A DNA stretch of 64,000 bases. Source: Anthostomella pinea (Eukaryota > Ascomycota > Sordariomycetes > Xylariales > Xylariaceae). The DNA is taken from the NCBI GenBank assembly GCA_963556695.1, contig CAUWAG010000006.1, forward strand, positions 930,001-994,000, read 5' to 3'. Shown piece by piece: positions 52,201 through 62,796 of the stretch. Position numbers and translations under genes: made by a program. Under the pieces are notes generated by a model. That model worked only from the letters and a program-made list of their open reading frames with translations, was not told where the DNA came from and did no database searches. Each line of letters opens with the position of its first letter. The first letter of the stretch is position 1.

Positions 52201-52763
52201 TCATGTTAGTATGATTATAGGCTGCATCGGGTTCACTCTGGAGGGTTTTATTGGAGATGGTTGCCATGTTGGGAAGGTTCGAGATGTGGATGGGTGGGAA
52301 TTCAAAATACCTCGTTAGCCTCCATCTCTGGGGTGCAGACTCTGGCGTGGGAACCATATGGCGAAGCAGTTGGGTTCATGGTAGTAGCGCCGTTGACAGG
52401 GACAAAGGGAGCCGAGGTGGCATTCAGCTTAGAGGGTACGCGAGGCGGAGGGGAGGCCGGCTTGGCATCTTCATCGATGCTGGCATTGGTCGCGGTCGGC
52501 GAGTTGGCCAAAGCAGCATACGGATTGTTGCTGCCGAGGTTCTGGGCATTGCCGAGTTTGGTTGCATTGATGGCCGAGAAAGTGTTGTTTGCGGTGGCTG
52601 GAGCGTCGCTGCCCTGGTTGCTCGTGGCGCTGAGTCGGACACCACCTTGATGATCGTGGTCCGAAGAGAGACGTCCGGGCTTACGGAGCTTCTTCTGGGT
52701 CGCAAGACGAGCCGAGGCTTCCTGAGCGAATCTGGACGGCTGTCCAGGCTTGTAACGATTCAT
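49260..52763 (-). CDS. Large RRM protein with Gln/Asn-rich N-terminal half
   Basis: Five exons on the minus strand, all in phase 0 (52763-52311, 52183-50600, 50528-50112, 50054-49668, 49601-49260), give 1,060 aa. The first intron has a perfect TACTAAC branch site and a TTGCAG acceptor. Residues 1 to about 590 are low-complexity, rich in Gln, Asn, Gly and Ala with repeated AANN and AQ-type patches, as in proteins that form condensates. An RNA-recognition motif follows at about residues 655-770 (VIHIKNIPFGTRRSELVALM, DAFVEFVDPADAMNCVDKF, IGNRPVEIELSS). The C-terminal third is a conserved helical region with many Cys (CPERPYECMISTLRKCPWY, RQACYDACCKMVMTLRNSIR) ending SKYRNDY. Probably a post-transcriptional regulator; I cannot assign a named orthologue. 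An antisense frame of 383 codons (50576-51727) is only a shadow of the low-complexity region. Confidence 0.88.
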
Positions 52764-52979
52764 GATGATTCGTCAAGGCTGGCAAGAGACTGTCAAGACG
52801 TCGTGGTTCTGGTGATTGGAAGTGCTTGAGCTATGAGTGCGAGGTCAATTAGCCTTGGAACGGGTGTGGGATTGCAGGTGGGAGAATAGTGCAGATGGAG
52901 AGTGGTGCAGGTTGTATCTCGGATTGAAGGGTGAGAATTGAGAAGTGGGTTTTCAGCATTCGGGCAGTTGTTGCAGTGG

Positions 52980-53141
52980 TGGGTGTGACTGTAGTTGGAG
53001 ACAATGAAGGGACGATGCCTGAGGTTGGGAAGTAATGGCAGTAGGTGTTTTGCGGAAAGTGGGTGTGATTGTGGTTGGAGACGATGAAAGGGGAGTTGCC
53101 TGAGGCTAGGGAGTTATGGGCAGTGGATGTTTTGCGGGAAG
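52980..53141. repeat. 80-bp tandem duplication in the RRM gene leader
   Basis: Copies at 52980-53059 and 53060-53141 share TGGGTGTGA, GTTGGAGAC, TGCCTGAGG and TTTTGCGG in the same order, with roughly four fifths of positions alike by eye. Confidence 0.8.
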
Positions 53142-53425
53142 TGTTATTGCACTGGAGGGATGATAGAGCGCAGGATACCAAGATTGAAACAAGTGGTTGC
53201 TGGGTGATAATGATGTGGTGCATGTGTGGTAGAATGAAGGTACCTCAGGTCGGAAGAAAAGTTGGTTGCTGGCTGCTGATGGTAGGATGAGTGATTGAAG
53301 GAGGGTGACCAAAATCACAAAAAGAGAAATTGGTTGTGGGATAGTTGCATGCGCTTACAGGAAGGCGTGTGGCAACCTTGGAAGGGATGGATGGTTGAAG
53401 TTGGATACCAAAGTTGGTGAGAAGA

Positions 53426-53563
53426 GGTTGTTGCAGGGTGGTGTGTGAAAGAGGTAAACAGATGGTGGAGCAGAGGACACCCGAAGTTGGAAGGAAAAGT
53501 GGTTGCTGGGTGATGTGTGAAAGAGGAGAAAAGATGGTGGAGCAGAGCACACCTGAGGTTGGA
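53426..53563. repeat. 75-bp-period tandem repeat in the RRM gene leader
   Basis: Units at 53426-53491 and 53501-53563 share GTGTGTGAAAGAGG or a close variant, then AGATGGTGGAGCAGAG and GAGGTTGGA or GAAGTTGGA. A partial relative (GGAAGAAAAGTTGGTTGCTGG) lies at about 53251-53271. Confidence 0.75.
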
Positions 53564-56200
53564 GATTTCGGAAGCTGGATGATTGTGTGCTTCGCATGGG
53601 AAAATTTTCATGTGAGCCGGCAGAGCTCCTGCGTGCTTGACACGGGAAGGGGTGCGATGGTTGCTGGGTGGGTTGATGCTCGAGGTTGAAGAAAAAGTAC
53701 ATACAAGGTAGGATTCGTAGTCAACCGCGGCTGCAGTCGACGTCAATAGATATGGTCTGCTAGACTTTGCTTTGGTTAGGAGGTTATGCAGAAGGGATTG
53801 AGAGAACCAATGGCTCAGGAGTTGTGGAAGGTAATGTGAAGATCCTGCTGCTGGGAAAGGTGGTTGGGGTGTTGATGAATGATGCATACCTCAGGTGAAA
53901 GTTAGGCTTGGTGCGCAGTTCGCCAAATGAATCTTAAGAAATGACATGCAGTTAGCAATTGTGGCTGTGGAGGAAAAGGGTAAAAAGAAAAAGTCGTGGG
54001 GGATGAGGGTTAATCACGTCTGTCGATGCTGAAGTGCCTGAGGGCGGGCTGGGTGAAGAAAAATCGGAATAGAGAGACAAATTGGCGATGGAGAAGGGCG
54101 TATTGAGGGAAACAGATATGTTAAGGGGGATGATTTTCTTCGTCGATATGGATTGTGCTCGAAGGAAGTCAAAGAGGGTGGGAACGGCTACGGGAGGGTG
54201 TTTCGTACCTGCGTGGTGATGGGGATGATTATGCTTGGGAGAGTGTGTGTTGGTGAGCACCGGATTTGTGGCAGTCAACGTGTGAAGGGGGGAACAGAAT
54301 GTTGGTGGGAAAGCAGTAGATCGCCCCTAAGGAGATTGAGGTGCAAATAGATGCAGCTATGAGATTGCAGGTATGGCTTACAAGGTCTGCCGATGGCTGT
54401 GTTGAAGATGATATCGGAGAAGTGGTTGCAATAGTTGACGAAGTGCATGGAATCAACTGTGGTTGAAAGAAAACGTTGAAATGGGGTGATGGGAGGGCAA
54501 GTTGGAATACTGAAGTAGTGGATAGGTTCAGGGGACGGGAAGACGGAATCCTTACTATCGAAGATCGTCGGTAGCTGATCTCATATGTCAGAAGTGTGCG
54601 TAGTGATCGAAGAGTGATGACAAAGAGGTTGAAGTTGTGGATATTGGGTTGTCTAGTAGGCGGTGACGGTTGATGATTGGAAGTTGGGTGTGCCGAAAGT
54701 GCGTACCTCATGAGAAAGGGATGTTGACAGATTCACGACCGTGTTTGAGAAAGAGGATACATACCGTGAAGTGGTTGTTGATGGGAGAAAGATATGATGG
54801 GAGAGAAAGGTCCTGGCGTTAGAGTGGTGCTGTGTGAAGACGCAATTCTTGCCAGAAGGGGATGTTGATGGGTCAAGTTGGTTGCGTAGAAGAAGTGTAC
54901 CACGGTAGGGAATGGGTATGAGAACAGAGCCAAAGTAGATGAAGATAGGACACTTACCCAAGAAGGGTTGTTCATAGGGGAAAGTCAATGTGATGGCCAA
55001 GAAAGTGCATATACTGGCAGGCGAACCCAATGAGTAGATTAACGGGGTGCGTGTCATGGTAGTTTACGGTCAAGGGTGCACCGATGAAGACTGAGAGTGC
55101 AGCGATAGAGAGGTCTTCAAATGGCAGAACCTTAATCGCGTCCTTGAAGGTGTGTGGTTATGAGAAACCGATGCCTTGTTGAAGGATTAAGGCGTTAACA
55201 GAGCTAAGTATGACGATTCGCGGTATTAGGGTCTTCGAACCAGGTGATGAATGGTAACTGGGTGACATCGTCGACATGGGATGCAAACCATCTACAAGAC
55301 TTCGGGGTTCTATGTTGGATGGATGATGCCTTTCCGTGCCGTCATACGGGATCATCTCCGATGAGTACTGAGGCGATGTTCGGACCATGTGTGCGGACGG
55401 GAAGAGATGATTAATGCTTCACCTGTAGAATGAAAATGCCACAAAGGACACATGCCTTGGGAGCGTTGCCAGGGTAAGTTGGTGAGCTGAGACCTCGAAG
55501 ACGAAGAGCTGAGCGAGCGATACTGGATGATATATGACTGGGCTGGTGACAGGTGAAGCATCAGCAGTCCCCAAGGGAAAATAGCCGGATCAAGTCCAGT
55601 TCTGCAATGATCCTTTGTGAGAACCCGACTATGACGCTTGGGCCATGTGGTGGTGAGAACAGAGGCTCTGCCTGAATGCCAAAGAGTTATATCGGCCAAG
55701 ATCAATATCACACCACTTGGTACAGCAAGGTCGACTAGTTGGTCCATGGATGGGAACCTAGTTGGGGCAGATTGACCTGCCGGATGCGAGACCGGGACTG
55801 GCTATATTGTGCAATCCTTTCGGCTGGGTCTTGATACTGTCGTGGCTGGTACCAGAGGACTCATACCTTGATGGCGCTAGCAATGTTGTGAGTGTGTTGA
55901 CGGGCTGATGGTGATGGGGATCCGTCGCATACTTACAACGACGCTTCTTGTAAGTATCTCAACTTCAAGACCTGGAAAGGCGTGAAAGACTGACCCTCTC
56001 TTGATGCGGAGCTCTGCTGATACCTCTCGAAGCATATTTCAAACGCAGCAGGTGCGTTCCTGGCGTTCGTGAATCGTAAGCCCGCAAGGCCCTCACACAC
56101 GAAGAAACCTGACCCAATTCGATGTTCTGAGGTGAAGAACCTCTAGTCCGCCCCAGGATTACCTGCGCCATTAGACGCAATGGTAGTCGTCCCGGTGCAG

Positions 56201-57700
56201 CACAACTTACGTATATCCCGCCATCGTGCTTCGCCTAAAGCACCGACATGTGACAACCTGAAAGATGTGTTCTTTGGTTCAAATAATGGCCGTTGCTGAG
56301 AACGGACAATCCGGATTGCCAACGAGCGTCAAGGTTGTCAAAGGGAAAGATAGGAGTCGGTCCCATTGGAACTCAAGGCCGTCCACGAGACTCAAAAGAG
56401 GTAGGTGCGAACTTGCAGACCGGAGTTGAGTAATGGTAGGATCGCGATACTACAGGAACGAGATGGTACCGTCACCAGCACCGTATGTCAAATAGTGCGT
56501 AGATGGTTCATATGGCTGATAATCGTCCATGTATTCAGCGCTGATGCTGTTGTTCGGAAGTTGTTGTTGTGGCCTTGGGCCCAAAATGCCCTAATGGCCC
56601 CCGGCCCTGTTCAGTGCACTGCCACCTCCCTAGCGCCACGGTGGCTTGCGTGCCATTCAACTCGTATCCATCCAGGAGACATTGTAAGAGTCTCAGGGCA
56701 TCCTGCCAGTTGAAGGGTCACTCTCACTTGAGAAAGACTACTTGATCAAATACCCAATTTTAAAACACCAAACATGCTTGATATGTAGGAAGTACTCTGA
56801 GGAAGACAGGATATAAATGGCATTTCTTGCTGTCTCACCTTCGCCATCGTCTATGAAGCTTGGTCAGGTGTTCTTGGACCTGTGCAGCTTCTCAAATACT
56901 CCGCCTGGTAGCCCACGAACGAGAAGACAGCTAAGATCAGGTATAAAAAGACACAGCACCATTTCGTAGACGATTTGAATTGCATCTTTGGACCGATTGA
57001 CTGTGGTTGCGGTCACCGCTGGCGTCACATATTGGAGAGCCATTACGACGAGGGGAGAAGGTACAAGGAGATATTGCGGCTCTACTTAGGATTCACTCCG
57101 AATACATCGTCGAGAAGGCTTAGCGGCTCCAGGCGCTTCGAGCCGACGTCGTTCTCAAGTGATGAAAGGTGTAGGGTGGCTCAAGACTACAAGGAGATGG
57201 AATTACGCCGCTGGCTGCTACATCTAGCTCTTTGACATGCCGTCCGCGTAAGATCCGTAATGGCGGGCAACATTGAAATGCAGTCTGAAGCTTAGTGAAA
57301 CGTCTTTCTGCTAAAACATGTTCCATGGTTTTAGCCAAGAGAAAATGACTGGCTTTCCGTGTAGAAGTTTCCGGGATTTTCATCGAAGTCAAAACCTCAC
57401 TCTTGTAAGATCCTCGAGCCTTTCGGGCTTAAATATGCTTTTCCTGAGTAAGTGACGCAAGTGGTTCAACTTGATCTTGAAACCGTTGTGTTGGTGACAT
57501 GGTGTGTTTGACAACAGTATCATTGATGATGGGTGCTCATCTAGGACGAAATCATATATGGCTTTTCATACCGCATGAAGGCTCACACCTCAGCCCTCTC
57601 AGCTTCTACAACGTCCCAAACGCCGACCTAATTCATGCATCGTCATCTTTATCGAAGCCCACCAGCGACTAGCAGCGGGCCTTTCTGTGGGTTCTCTAGT
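56201..57700. other. Intergenic, 1.5 kb
   Basis: Between the leader of the RRM gene and the 3' end of ARPC4. Frames of 70-100 codons exist but none has a motif or splice support. Confidence 0.45.
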
Positions 57701-58453
57701 CAAACTGCGAGTCCAGTCAGCGGGAGGTCAGACGGGAAATTCGTCAAGGGACCTACTGGTGTCAAAAATGACTCAGCTACAAACCGTGCTCTCGCGTTCA
57801 ACTACTAATCGTCAATAGGGGGGGTCAAAGTCAAGGGCTACGGTCAAAGGGACGCACAAATAGCTTCATTTCCGAGATCTCCTTGTCGACTTCCTCCATG
57901 AATTGTATGATGAAGTCTACCAGTTTGTGTTTCAACATCTCCTCCGTGTGGAAGTTCGTTATTAGGAAGGATATGTCATAGCCCTGTCCAACCGTCAGTC
58001 GTAAGCTGTGCACAGTGTGGTAGAGCAGCATAACGCTCGCCGTTGTCCGGGGTGTAGTGGTGCATCCGTACCTTGATCGGTTTCCTCCGCAGGATGAAGA
58101 AGGCCTCCGCTCGCTGGGTCAAGAAGCGGGTGAACTTGTGGACAAGGATGTTCTCGATCTCGTCTGCCTGCTTGATCTTGATGCTAATGCGCACACTGTT
58201 GACACTGGGCTCGATGAGGACCTTCTCGTTTTCGTTGCGCGCAATGACCAGTGGGTTCAGTAAGACCTCGGGCGACGTCTGGGCTTCGATTTCGGGTACG
58301 TTGTGTCGTTCCGAAGTTTGCGAGGCGAAGTTGGACAGGCAGAGGGCGGCTGTGAGACTGCTCCGCACGCACTGGAGGTAGGGGCGGAGGGATTGGGACT
58401 GCGGAACAGAGTCAGCTAGGGATCTGGGACAGGAGAACAGTCTGACACACCAT
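57701..58453 (-). CDS. ARPC4, 20-kDa subunit of the Arp2/3 complex
   Basis: The coding part of exon 1 is only the ATG (58453-58451). It is followed by a GTGTGT donor and an exon at 58398-58072 beginning [20 protein letters not shown]. Exon 3 (57983-57858) begins [20 protein letters not shown] and ends [10 protein letters not shown] last exon from 57801 encodes LNARARF and then, in the frame I favour, VAESFLTP. Together these are the ARPC4 signatures, including [16 protein letters not shown] and [13 protein letters not shown]4 is the core scaffold that holds the Arp2/3 actin nucleator together at endocytic patches. The C-terminus after SFLTP differs from the usual short ending and runs to about 57701. 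The frame of this last exon depends on a single base near 57780, so its end is approximate. Confidence 0.88.
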
Positions 58454-58969
58454 GATGGATAGAGCCGGCCGTCAAGACCTCGGCTTGAACGTGGCAGACG
58501 CAATTGGAGGTGTGTCGTCTTCAAGGAGTGTGGGGTGAATAGGCAAGGTAGGCATGCAGTTGAAGCGATTCCCAATTGCTGCAGCGATTCGACGTGGGGC
58601 AGCTAAGACTCCAGCTCCTCCTTCACCAGCCACATCGCCAGGGACTGTAGTCTGTCAGATGCGAATGAGGCTGGAGAGGCACGTGACGTCAATGTACCTG
58701 AGGCTTGAACTGAGCCCCTCAGCCTGCAGCCCGCAGTTGATCAGACCCCACCCGCCACCAAAGCGAGACCGCCACCTCTGGTTCAACAGCTTCGCTTCTC
58801 TGGCCGTGGAAACAATTCGATTTGGTGACGCACGTCAGGGTTGCCTTGCAGCAACATATTCTCCTACAACCGCGCCCTTACCCTTCCTCTTCAACCGCAG
58901 CCGATTTCACTCTCGTTCGACATCGACAACCATTCCACGGGTACAAATACCTTCTACGAATATCACAAG
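58454..58969. promoter_or_regulatory. Divergent promoter between ARPC4 and Ubp6
   Basis: About 0.5 kb between two start codons on opposite strands. The Ubp6-proximal half is C/T-rich. No gene and no discrete site can be named. Confidence 0.5.
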
Positions 58970-60728
58970 ATGGCGACAATACCAGGTCAGAACCACGATA
59001 TACTCCACACCCGAGAGCTCCATCCTCGTTGAGCATGCTTGCTAATCTAGTTGTCGAACAGTTGTTGTCAAACACCAAGGCAAAAAGTACGATGTCGAGG
59101 TGGATACCGAATCGACCGGCGAGGTCTTCAAGTTCCAACTCTACAGTCTCACCGGAGTCGAACCCGAGCGTCAGAAGATCGTCGTCAAGGGTGGACAACT
59201 GAAAGATGACGCCCCCATGAGCAAGTTCGGCTTCAAGCCGGGCCAAACCATCATGATGCTTGGAACGCCTGGTAACGACGGAGGGGAAGGCCTTGCACGG
59301 CCGAAGGAGCAGATCAAGTTCGTCGAGGACATGACCGAGGCCGAAGCTGCGCAGCAGGAGGGAGCGACACCTGCCGGGTTGACCAACCTTGGCAATACCT
59401 GCTACCTAAACTCGACACTCCAGACCCTTCGTGCTATTCCGGAGCTGCACGATGCACTCGTCAAATACGAACCGCAGAGCGCGGGTGCTACCGGCACTCT
59501 GCCTCAACTGGATCTGACGAAACAGCTGCGAGATCTTTACAAGTACATGGGCGAAACCCAGGATGCCTTTCCCCCGCACGCTTTTCTCGCCGCTCTGCGA
59601 GGCGCATTTCCCCAGTTTGCCGAGCGCTCTCGTACCGGTGGTGGCTTTGCTCAACAGGATGCTGAAGAGGCTTGGTCTCAGATTGTTTCGCAGCTGCGAT
59701 CGAAGCTCCGCGTCAAAGACCACCCCCAAGCTACGACTGACTCGCCGTTTATCGACAGGTACATGTCAGGAGAATTCTCTTCGGAGCTGCTTTGTGATGA
59801 GCCTGCTGCCAGGGAGGGTGGAGAGGAGCCCATTACCTCCAAGGACACCTTTCTGAAGCTCAACTGTCACATTGACGGTAGCACGAATCATCTGCGAGAT
59901 GGCATTGCAAATGGTCTGAGTGAGAAGCTGGAGAAGAGATCCGAAGTGCTTGGAAGAGACGCCGTCTACACCAAGACATCCAAGATCTCCCGGTTACCCA
60001 AATACCTGACGGTCCAGTTTGTGCGATTCTTCTGGAAACGGGAAACTCAAAAGAAGGCCAAGATCATGCGAAAGGTCACGTTTCCACACGAACTGGACGT
60101 CGTCGAGTTCTGCGACGACAACCTCAAGAAGATGCTTGTGCCGGTCAGAGACAAGGTTCGAGAGGTCCGGAAAGACGAGGAGGACATCGAGCGTATGCGG
60201 AAACGACGCAAGCTGAACGCCAAAGGCGAGGATATTCCCGGACCGTCCATCCTCACGGGCGGAAAGAAGGATGACAAGAAGGACGACAAGAAGGCTGGTA
60301 CCTCGGCAGATGGCGACGTTGAGATGACCGAGACTTTCAAGACGGACGACGAGATCGATGCGGAGCGCGACGCTGGACTCCTTGCTGCGAAGAAGGAGCT
60401 GAACTCCCTCATCAATCCTGACCTGGCTAAGGATGATGGAGCCAATCAGTCGGGCCTGTACGAGCTTCGTGGAGTGGTCACCCACCAGGGCGCCAGCGCG
60501 GACAGCGGTCATTACACAGGTTACGTCAAGAAAACGGCCCCTATTGACCCGAAGACCGGCAAGCGGCAAGAAGAGGATGGCAACTGGTGGTGGTTCAACG
60601 ACGACAAGGTCTCGGAGGTCACCTCTGACAAGATTGATGCGCTGGCGGGGGGTGGCGAATCGCACTCGGCTCTCATCTTGCTGTACAGAGCGATTCCCCT
60701 GCCTGCCGCCGATGGCATCGTTGAATGA
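58970..60728 (+). CDS. UBP6: Ubp6/USP14-type proteasome-associated deubiquitinase
   Basis: Two exons (58970-58985, 59062-60728) give 560 aa. Only five codons plus one base lie in exon 1; the join restores VVVKHQGKKYDVEVDTES, the start of an N-terminal ubiquitin-like domain (residues about 5-80) that docks on the proteasome base. The USP catalytic domain follows: the Cys box GLTNLGNTCYLNSTLQTL (near residue 110), FAQQDAEEAWSQI, a long middle with FVRFFWKRETQKKAKI, and the His box GVVTHQGASADSGHYTGYVK, then WWWFNDDKVSEV and SHSALILLYR at the end. A Lys/Asp-rich insert (DDKKDDKKAG) sits before the His box. The enzyme trims ubiquitin from substrates at the 26S proteasome and recycles it. Active-site Cys and His are intact. 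Confidence 0.96.
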
Positions 60729-61231
60729 GCACAACCTGGGATACGGCGTGGTTTCGCATATGGTGTTAAATGCATTGCGAGTGGGGTATCCGGGGTTGAT
60801 ATTAAAACTCGCGTACACCCTCACCGGTCGTAGGAACGGTCTGCAAATAGACCTATTTGCCTCTAATGAGGCTACCGTAAGGAACTTATGGTATAGACTC
60901 CTATCTTACACCTGTGATGTGTCATTTTCCACATGAAGTGTGCTAGATTCCAACAATCCAGTGATAAATCTCTCCTGCCGTACAGTTGCCTCCACAGAGA
61001 ACTCTGCTGTCACCGCACTCTGATTGCTGCCCCATGACGCGACCGTGCAGTACTCAGGATCTTGAGACTCGGCGCCGCCCCGGACCCGGACCTGCGTCTG
61101 CACGCTTCAACAGAAAGTTATGCAATGAAGAGCGTAATTCACCCTTTCATAGACGCGTTCCATCGCGAGGCGCCACCTATTAGAAGTAAGGGGTATTTAT
61201 TTACCAGCGCAAAGTAGCACTGGCATTTTTA
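60729..61231. other. Convergent intergenic region, 0.5 kb
   Basis: Shared 3' region of Ubp6 and the small membrane-protein gene. Nothing recognisable. Confidence 0.5.
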
Positions 61232-61717
61232 TCAAGGCTGGTTCTCCTCGGCGTCCTTCATCTCCTTGGCCCGCATCCGAGCCCGCAGCGCATCCAACTT
61301 CCACTCCAGCGGGATCTTCTGCGCCACGAGCGTCGCGCGCCGGTCCTCGAGCCCGCGGATGCGGTCCTCGATGGGCGCTTCTTGGATCTGCTTCTTCTCC
61401 TGTTATGTCGTGTCGTGTCAGCTCGCTCGCTCGTTTGGGAAGAGAAAGGAAGTGGGTGTACGGTAGGAATGACGTACGGCCTGGTACTCCTGCTGCGTCT
61501 TCAGCCCCGCGCCGTAGACGGCGCCGACGAAGGTCACGGCTGCGAAGGCGCCGGTCCATATCATGCGCTTTGTGTTCAGGGGGGTCGCCGGGCCGCCGCC
61601 GGCGGGTTTGCCTGGCGGTTGGTAGGCCGGGGCTACGCCGCGCTTTATGGGCCGTGGGAGGTGTGGGATGCGTGAGGGCGTTCTTGGGGGTGGTGCTGAA
61701 TCGCGTCCTGCAGCCAT
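61232..61717 (-). CDS. Small single-pass membrane protein with C-terminal coiled coil, possibly mitochondrial
   Basis: Two exons on the minus strand (61717-61478, 61399-61232) give 135 aa. The N-terminus is Pro/Arg-rich (TPSRIPHLPRPIKRGVAPAY, PPGKPAGGG) and positively charged. A single transmembrane segment follows at residues about 51-71 (RMIWTGAFAAVTFVGAVYGAG). The remainder is charged and helical (EKKQIQEAPIEDRIRGLEDR, PLEWKLDALRARMRAKEMK). A basic N-terminus, one helix and a short coiled coil resemble small inner-membrane assembly or supernumerary subunits. That is a guess from shape; I do not recognise a named family. The join keeps phase 0 and uses a GTACGT donor and an AACAG acceptor. 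Confidence 0.8.
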
Positions 61718-61789
61718 CTTTCGTTGTCTTCTTCGTTTTCTTTTCCCCCTCCTCTTTCGTTGGTCCTGTGTAGATCGGGTGTCGTCGGT

Positions 61790-62371
61790 TTAGAGCCAGA
61801 ACTCCCTCCAGCAGCCCTCGCTTGCCTCGGTCCGCCGACTCGGCTGCGTTCGGCCCTTGTGCCGGTGGTAGTGTTGCAGGTGCGCCGCCCTGACTGGTGT
61901 TTCCTCCTCGCTGCTGCTGGCGCTAGCCCAGCTGTTCTTCCGGCTGAGGGTGTAGCTGGCGCTGCCAGAGACGGAGCTGCTGGTTGAGCTACAGGAACTT
62001 GCGAATGAGCCCGCGCGGCTGATGGTGCGGATGGAAAATGGTCTTGCCGAGGGTATCGTCTTCGGGGTTTCGCAAGTAGCAGGCGCGGTCGATGCAATCG
62101 GTTCTAATTGAGTGTCGTCGATATCGTGTGTGGGGCGTGCAGTTGTCAGAATCTCGTTCCCTCTTTCGTTGATATCCAATTGGTATTCCGTCTTCCGTTG
62201 CGCCAGAGTGGTCGATGTGACTGAAGATGTTGAAGTTTGGCGTCGTCGCGGCCAAAGCTCGAGCTCGAAACCCGCAGCGGAAGGATCGGCGCCGGCACGG
62301 TTAGTGGACTCGGCAGGCTCGGACACCAGCAGCGCCCTTAGTAATCGTCGTGCAGCGCCGGGAAACGTCAT
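61790..62371 (-). CDS. Ser-rich hypothetical protein, 193 aa
   Basis: A single open frame on the minus strand. It begins MTFPGAARRLLRALLVSEPA, a weakly amphipathic basic start, and contains a Ser-rich patch (SIRTISRAGSFASSCSSTSS, SYTLSRKNSWASASSSEEE) with several RxxS-type phosphorylation candidates. It ends HYHRHKGRTQPSRR...FWL. Amino-acid use looks protein-like rather than random. It ends only 72 bases before the start of the small membrane protein on the same strand, so it would have to share that gene's upstream region. It could be a real gene or part of that gene's leader. No family recognised. Confidence 0.45.
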   Translation of the reverse strand: MTFPGAARRLLRALLVSEPAESTNRAGADPSAAGFELELWPRRRQTSTSSVTSTTLAQRKTEYQLDINERGNEILTTARPTHDIDDTQLEPIASTAPATCETPKTIPSARPFSIRTISRAGSFASSCSSTSSSVSGSASYTLSRKNSWASASSSEEETPVRAAHLQHYHRHKGRTQPSRRTEASEGCWREFWL

Positions 62372-62796
62372 CGTCGGTCACTAAGGTATTATGGAGTTAA
62401 GGTAATAACTACAGCTCGAAAAGAGGAGAAGGTAGACAGTGAGGATATCCCGGCTTTGCGCAGTCCCGCTTGCTTGGTCGTTAACTCTAGGGTCGCTTCC
62501 TGAGATTTCGGCTTTCGGTGCTGACTTTTGAAGCGAGGGCAGACAGCGAATAGTCGAGCTACAGCGACGACAGTATCTTTTATCTACCTAGATTACGGTC
62601 CTTTGGTCACCTCTAGGTTTTCTCCTTTCCCCCTGTTGCAGGCCAGAAACCAGTGTGAGGAGGTATCACAAGCACCAGACGAAACGTGCATCAAAGTTCA
62701 AAACTCGTTTCAGGTCACAGCGCCTGCAGCCACCCACGACACCGGTATTACGCCCGGAAACACCAAGCCCAACTTTCAAGAAGAAACAGCATCATC
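62372..62796. promoter_or_regulatory. Divergent upstream region of the histidine phosphatase gene
   Basis: About 0.4 kb ahead of the ATG at 62797, C/A/T-rich near the start codon as in a leader. No discrete element is recognised. Confidence 0.4.

Larger units (their letters stand above)
52764..56200 (-). promoter_or_regulatory. Long pyrimidine-rich repeat-bearing leader/promoter upstream of the RRM gene
   Basis: Read on the minus strand, about 3.4 kb directly upstream of the RRM start is C/T/A-rich with recurring CACCCAGCAACCACTT-like segments, and has no long gene. Donor-like sites occur in minus-strand sense at about 55936 (GTAAGTATGC), 54957 (GTAAGTGTCC), 54764 (GTATGTATCC) and 53889 (GTATGCATC). 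This suggests a long, possibly spliced 5' leader or a non-coding transcript. I see no conserved protein motif in its frames. Confidence 0.4.

Noticed and set aside
55225..55300. GGTTCGAAGACCC on the minus strand, resembling a tRNA T-loop
   Set aside because: The T-stem does not pair and no acceptor or anticodon arms can be placed around it.
60729..61231. Possible small gene between Ubp6 and the small membrane protein
   Set aside because: Frames are under 70 codons, have no motif and lie in a convergent 3' region.
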